Assembly: GCA_036346405.1 (NCBI GenBank)
Contig: CM070548.1
Location: forward strand, 69,101,739-69,165,738
DNA: 64,000 nt
Reading direction: 5' to 3'
Source: Phyllostachys edulis
Lineage: Eukaryota; Streptophyta; Magnoliopsida; Poales; Poaceae
A program made the position numbers and the translations under genes. Positions 61,321 through 64,000 of the stretch are shown here, piece after piece (position 1 is the stretch's first letter; every line of letters begins with the position of its first letter). Below the pieces are notes generated by a model. That model did no database searches, was not told the origin of the DNA, and saw only the letters and a list, made by a program, of their open reading frames with translations.

Positions 61321-62342
61321 AGATAAATTGAGCGCGACACATCCTCTCGCCAGACCGCCAGGTTCACCGCCAAGACTGCCAGTGCCTCTGCCACTCTCCT
61401 GCCAGCCGTTTGGATAAATATAATCAACCGGCCCTCTGCTGCTGGGCTCCACTTAGATCTGGTAGCTAGCTTCTCCTCCCCCAGGTGCCAGGCCACTTCC
61501 CTCCCCTAGCTCCTCCAACCTGCGATTTCTCCCCTAATTAAACAGATGAAGTAATACTGATTATCCTTTTTCCACTCTATTGATTAGTGAATTTCCCTGA
61601 CTTTGCTACTCTGTACATAGACGCTAATGTTTTGTTTTCTTTGTTGTATTCCTTAATCGGAAGCATAGGGTTTAGGTTTCAATTAATACTACTTGATGGG
61701 AAAAGGCAAAACGTACGTACATCTAGCTCTTAATTTGATGGACCCTATTTGTAGAAAATGAAAAGCAAAACATGTAGCCTTTAATTAATCTGGTGTAATT
61801 CCTTTGTGCAACGATGAGACAAAACGAGTAAGTACGTGCAAAGAAGTGAAAGTCTTAATCAGAACTAATTTCATGAGTAGTTTTCTAGAACAGATTAAAA
61901 AGAAGAATTTATGACACACCAAGATAAGTCACATGTGCAATGATGTATTTTATATTTCCTCCATTTATATCCATGAAGAAACATCATCACAGTGGTTTAT
62001 TGTTTCAATTATATGAAAACGGATACCCGCGCAATCGCGCGGATCAACTTGCTAGTTATTAATTAGGATCTTCCTCTTGTCTTTTGTCTCGATCTAATCA
62101 ACAATCATGCAAATAATCAATAATTATCCGTTCGCCACTTAGAGAGGAGAAGGTTGGACCCTTGCCCTAGCGCCTCCAACACCCGCCACCTCCTCCCCAT
62201 TGCGCCACCTTAGAGAGGAGAAGGAAAGGAGAGGAATCGATTTTCTTCGTGACCTCCGAGGGTAACGATCTATAACCCTTTATATTTGCTATAAATTAAT
62301 CGCTAATCAATTTTGACACTAATTTGTTACATGCGAGTGTAG
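61321..62342. other. CACTA-2 5' region before the transposase
   Basis: No recognisable coding sequence. Probably 5' leader or intron of the transposase gene, partly AT-rich. Confidence 0.45.
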
Positions 62343-64000
62343 ATGGATCGGCTGGATGTACAAAGCAGAACCGTGTGAGTCAAGAGTACATTAATGGCGT
62401 GGTTGCTTTTAGAAGAGCCACGAAAGGTGATATGTTGAAGAAGGAGATAAATTTTATGTAATGTCCATGCATTGATTATGTAATTTGAAGATGTTTAACA
62501 ACGCGCGCAAATAGAAGCGCACTTGATTCAAGGGTTTCATAAAAGGGTATACATGTTGGACCACCACGGTGAAGAGCAGATTATTACACATGAAGTTAGT
62601 AATGACGGCACCGCCGAGGAAGTCAACGATACGCGGATGTGGATCTTCGCTTTTGATGAGGATATGTCGACGATGACAATCTGGATCGATGCTACGCGAT
62701 GCGTAAGAGAACTACTGATGAGAGAGAGTTTTGTAAATTCGAGGGCTTAAGGGAGGACTCGGTGAGACCTTTGTTCCTGGTTGCAAGCCAGAATATACAA
62801 GGTTGTCAACCGTGCTTGAACTGCTGAAATTGAAGGCAAGCAATGGTTGGTCCGATAAGAGTTTCACGGCGTTGTTAGGTCTCCTAGCGGACATCCTTCC
62901 GGAGGGAAACGTGTTGCCTAGCACCACCTATCAAGCAAAGAAGGTTATTTGTCCATTGGGAATGGAAGTAGAAAGAATACATGCATGTCCGAATGATTGT
63001 ATCCTCTACCGTAAAGAGTATGCAGACATGCATGTATGTCCTGTGCAAAGCATCCCGATACAAGCGCCGAATCTTCGCTAAGGTGAAGCAAGGACCTCTG
63101 CTAAGATGTTGTGGTATCTGCCAGTGATCCCACATTTGAAGCGCTTATTTGCGAACGCAAAGGACGAAGATTGTCGCGTTGGCACTCGAGGAGCGTAAGA
63201 GAGATGGAAAGCTAAGACACCTGCCGATTACGCCTAAAGGAGAAACTTCGATCGAGCTTGAAGAGTTCGTGCGGAACCGAGGAACATAAGGTTAGGGTTG
63301 AGTACAGATGGAATGAATCCTTTCGGTAACATGAGCAAACGACATAGCACCCGCCCGTGAATCTATGTATGTACAACCTTCCTCCTTGGTCGTGTATGAA
63401 GCGGAAGTACATTTTGATGTCACTACTTATCCAAGGGCCAAGCAACACGGGAATGATATTGATGTGTACCTAGCACCATTGCCGGAAGATCTTGTGACAC
63501 CGTGGAACGAAGGGGTACAGGTATGGGATGCGATAAACGAGAGAACTTCACTTTACGCGCCATGTTGTTCTCGCACCATCAATGATTTTCCCGCCTTAGT
63601 AACTGCTTCAAGCCAAAGACAAAAGGAGCCAAAGCCCGTCTCAAGACCGCTAGATGCTACAGAGAGTGTATGGTCAACAACTCGCAAGAAATCGTATATA
63701 TCGCCACCGTAGGTTCCTTCCTGAGAGTCACCCATACCGCAAGATGAAAAACAATTCGACGGAAATAAGGAGAACGATTCAGCTCCAAGGGCTTTTAGAG
63801 GGAAAGAGGTCTATGATATGGTTAAGGATATCGATGTTGTGCTTGGGAAGGGACGAAATTAAGAACCCATGAGAAGAACATCCGGAAGAAGCGGTCAATT
63901 TTTGGGACTTGCCTTATTGGGAGCACTTAGAAGTTCGCCATCGCATCGATGTCATGCACGAGAGAAGAATGTATGTGATAGCTTGATTGGTCTCTTCTCA
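62343..64000 (+). pseudogene. TNP2-like CACTA transposase, frameshifted and incomplete
   Basis: The ATG at 62,343 opens MDR, and after a frameshift WMYKAE..HINGVVAFRRA, the transposase-associated N-terminal domain, with CPCIDY. Then 62,523-62,750 (FHKRVYMLDHHGEEQ), 62,803-63,081 (SFTALLGLLADILPEGN, AKKVICPLGMEVERIHACPND), 63,100-63,240 (WYLPVIPHLKRLF in another frame), 63,300-63,500 (DGMNPFGNM, YNLPPW, MKRKY, YPRAKQHGNDIDVYLAP), and 63,650-63,780 (RRFLPESHPYRKMK). This order matches the En/Spm TNP2 (Transposase_21) family. At least five frame breaks make it a pseudogene. It acted, when intact, by cutting and moving CACTA elements. Confidence 0.88.

Larger units (their letters stand above)
60898..64000 (+). 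mobile_element. CACTA-2: 5' part of a CACTA (En/Spm) transposon, continues past the right edge
   Basis: Starts CACTACTACAAAACAGGC after ATT. Subterminal units of ATCACGAGCGGTT/AACCGCTCGTGAT in both orientations fill 60,935-61,320. A TNP2-type transposase remnant begins at 62,343. Its terminus resembles CACTA-1, but most subterminal units use GAGCGG or GCACGG in place of GACGG, so it is a related family. The 3' end is outside the window. Confidence 0.85.

Overview
The window looks like nuclear DNA of a grass (Poaceae). It holds two spliced host genes with typical plant proteins, Rab2 and SmD1, set in nested LTR retrotransposons, CACTA elements, a LINE and MITEs of the kinds common in grass genomes. 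I cannot name the species. No prokaryotic genes, CRISPR arrays, rRNA or tRNA genes were seen.

Layout. 1-20,481: a minus-strand Ty3/Gypsy element (A, Tat-like), with its 5' LTR at 19,708-20,481 and its 3' end beyond the left edge. It is split inside its protease by a second minus-strand Gypsy element (B, 4,008-16,881, flanked by a 5-bp duplication CATTG). B carries a spliced gene on the opposite strand (5,501-8,507) with a 'putative gypsy type transposon' domain. B has lost its integrase, and a plus-strand Ty1/Copia fragment (8,508 to about 11,311) now lies there. Element A itself sits in an older LTR (20,482-22,971) related to element D further right.

22,972-35,000 is the gene island. Rab2 GTPase (plus, six coding exons, 27,169-30,185) and SmD1 (minus, four coding exons, 34,742-30,992) are convergent, with stop codons about 0.8 kb apart. 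Their introns hold Stowaway and hAT-type MITEs, two of them with clear 8-bp duplications. 35,000-39,240 is intergenic, with a simple tandem repeat interrupted by a 5'-truncated LINE (36,144-37,591, 13-bp duplication).

39,245-57,428 is a second nest. A degraded Gypsy element (C, minus) contains a complete element D (42,352-52,207, 2.2-kb LTRs, duplication GATAC, initiator-Met primer site). D encodes only a Gag-like protein with repeated CxxC motifs and no polymerase. To its right is a CACTA element (52,340-57,428) that itself contains a 3.5-kb solo LTR (52,825-56,370, duplication AACAG). 57,429-60,897 holds unassigned exon-like pieces. A second CACTA element starts at 60,898 and runs off the right edge with a frameshifted TNP2-type transposase.

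Only Rab2 (vesicle traffic between ER and Golgi) and SmD1 (spliceosome core) look like working host genes. The retrotransposon coding regions are nearly all broken. The least ordinary items are the gag-only element D, the antisense spliced gene of B, and GGTCG-type repeat clusters seen in three unrelated LTR families.
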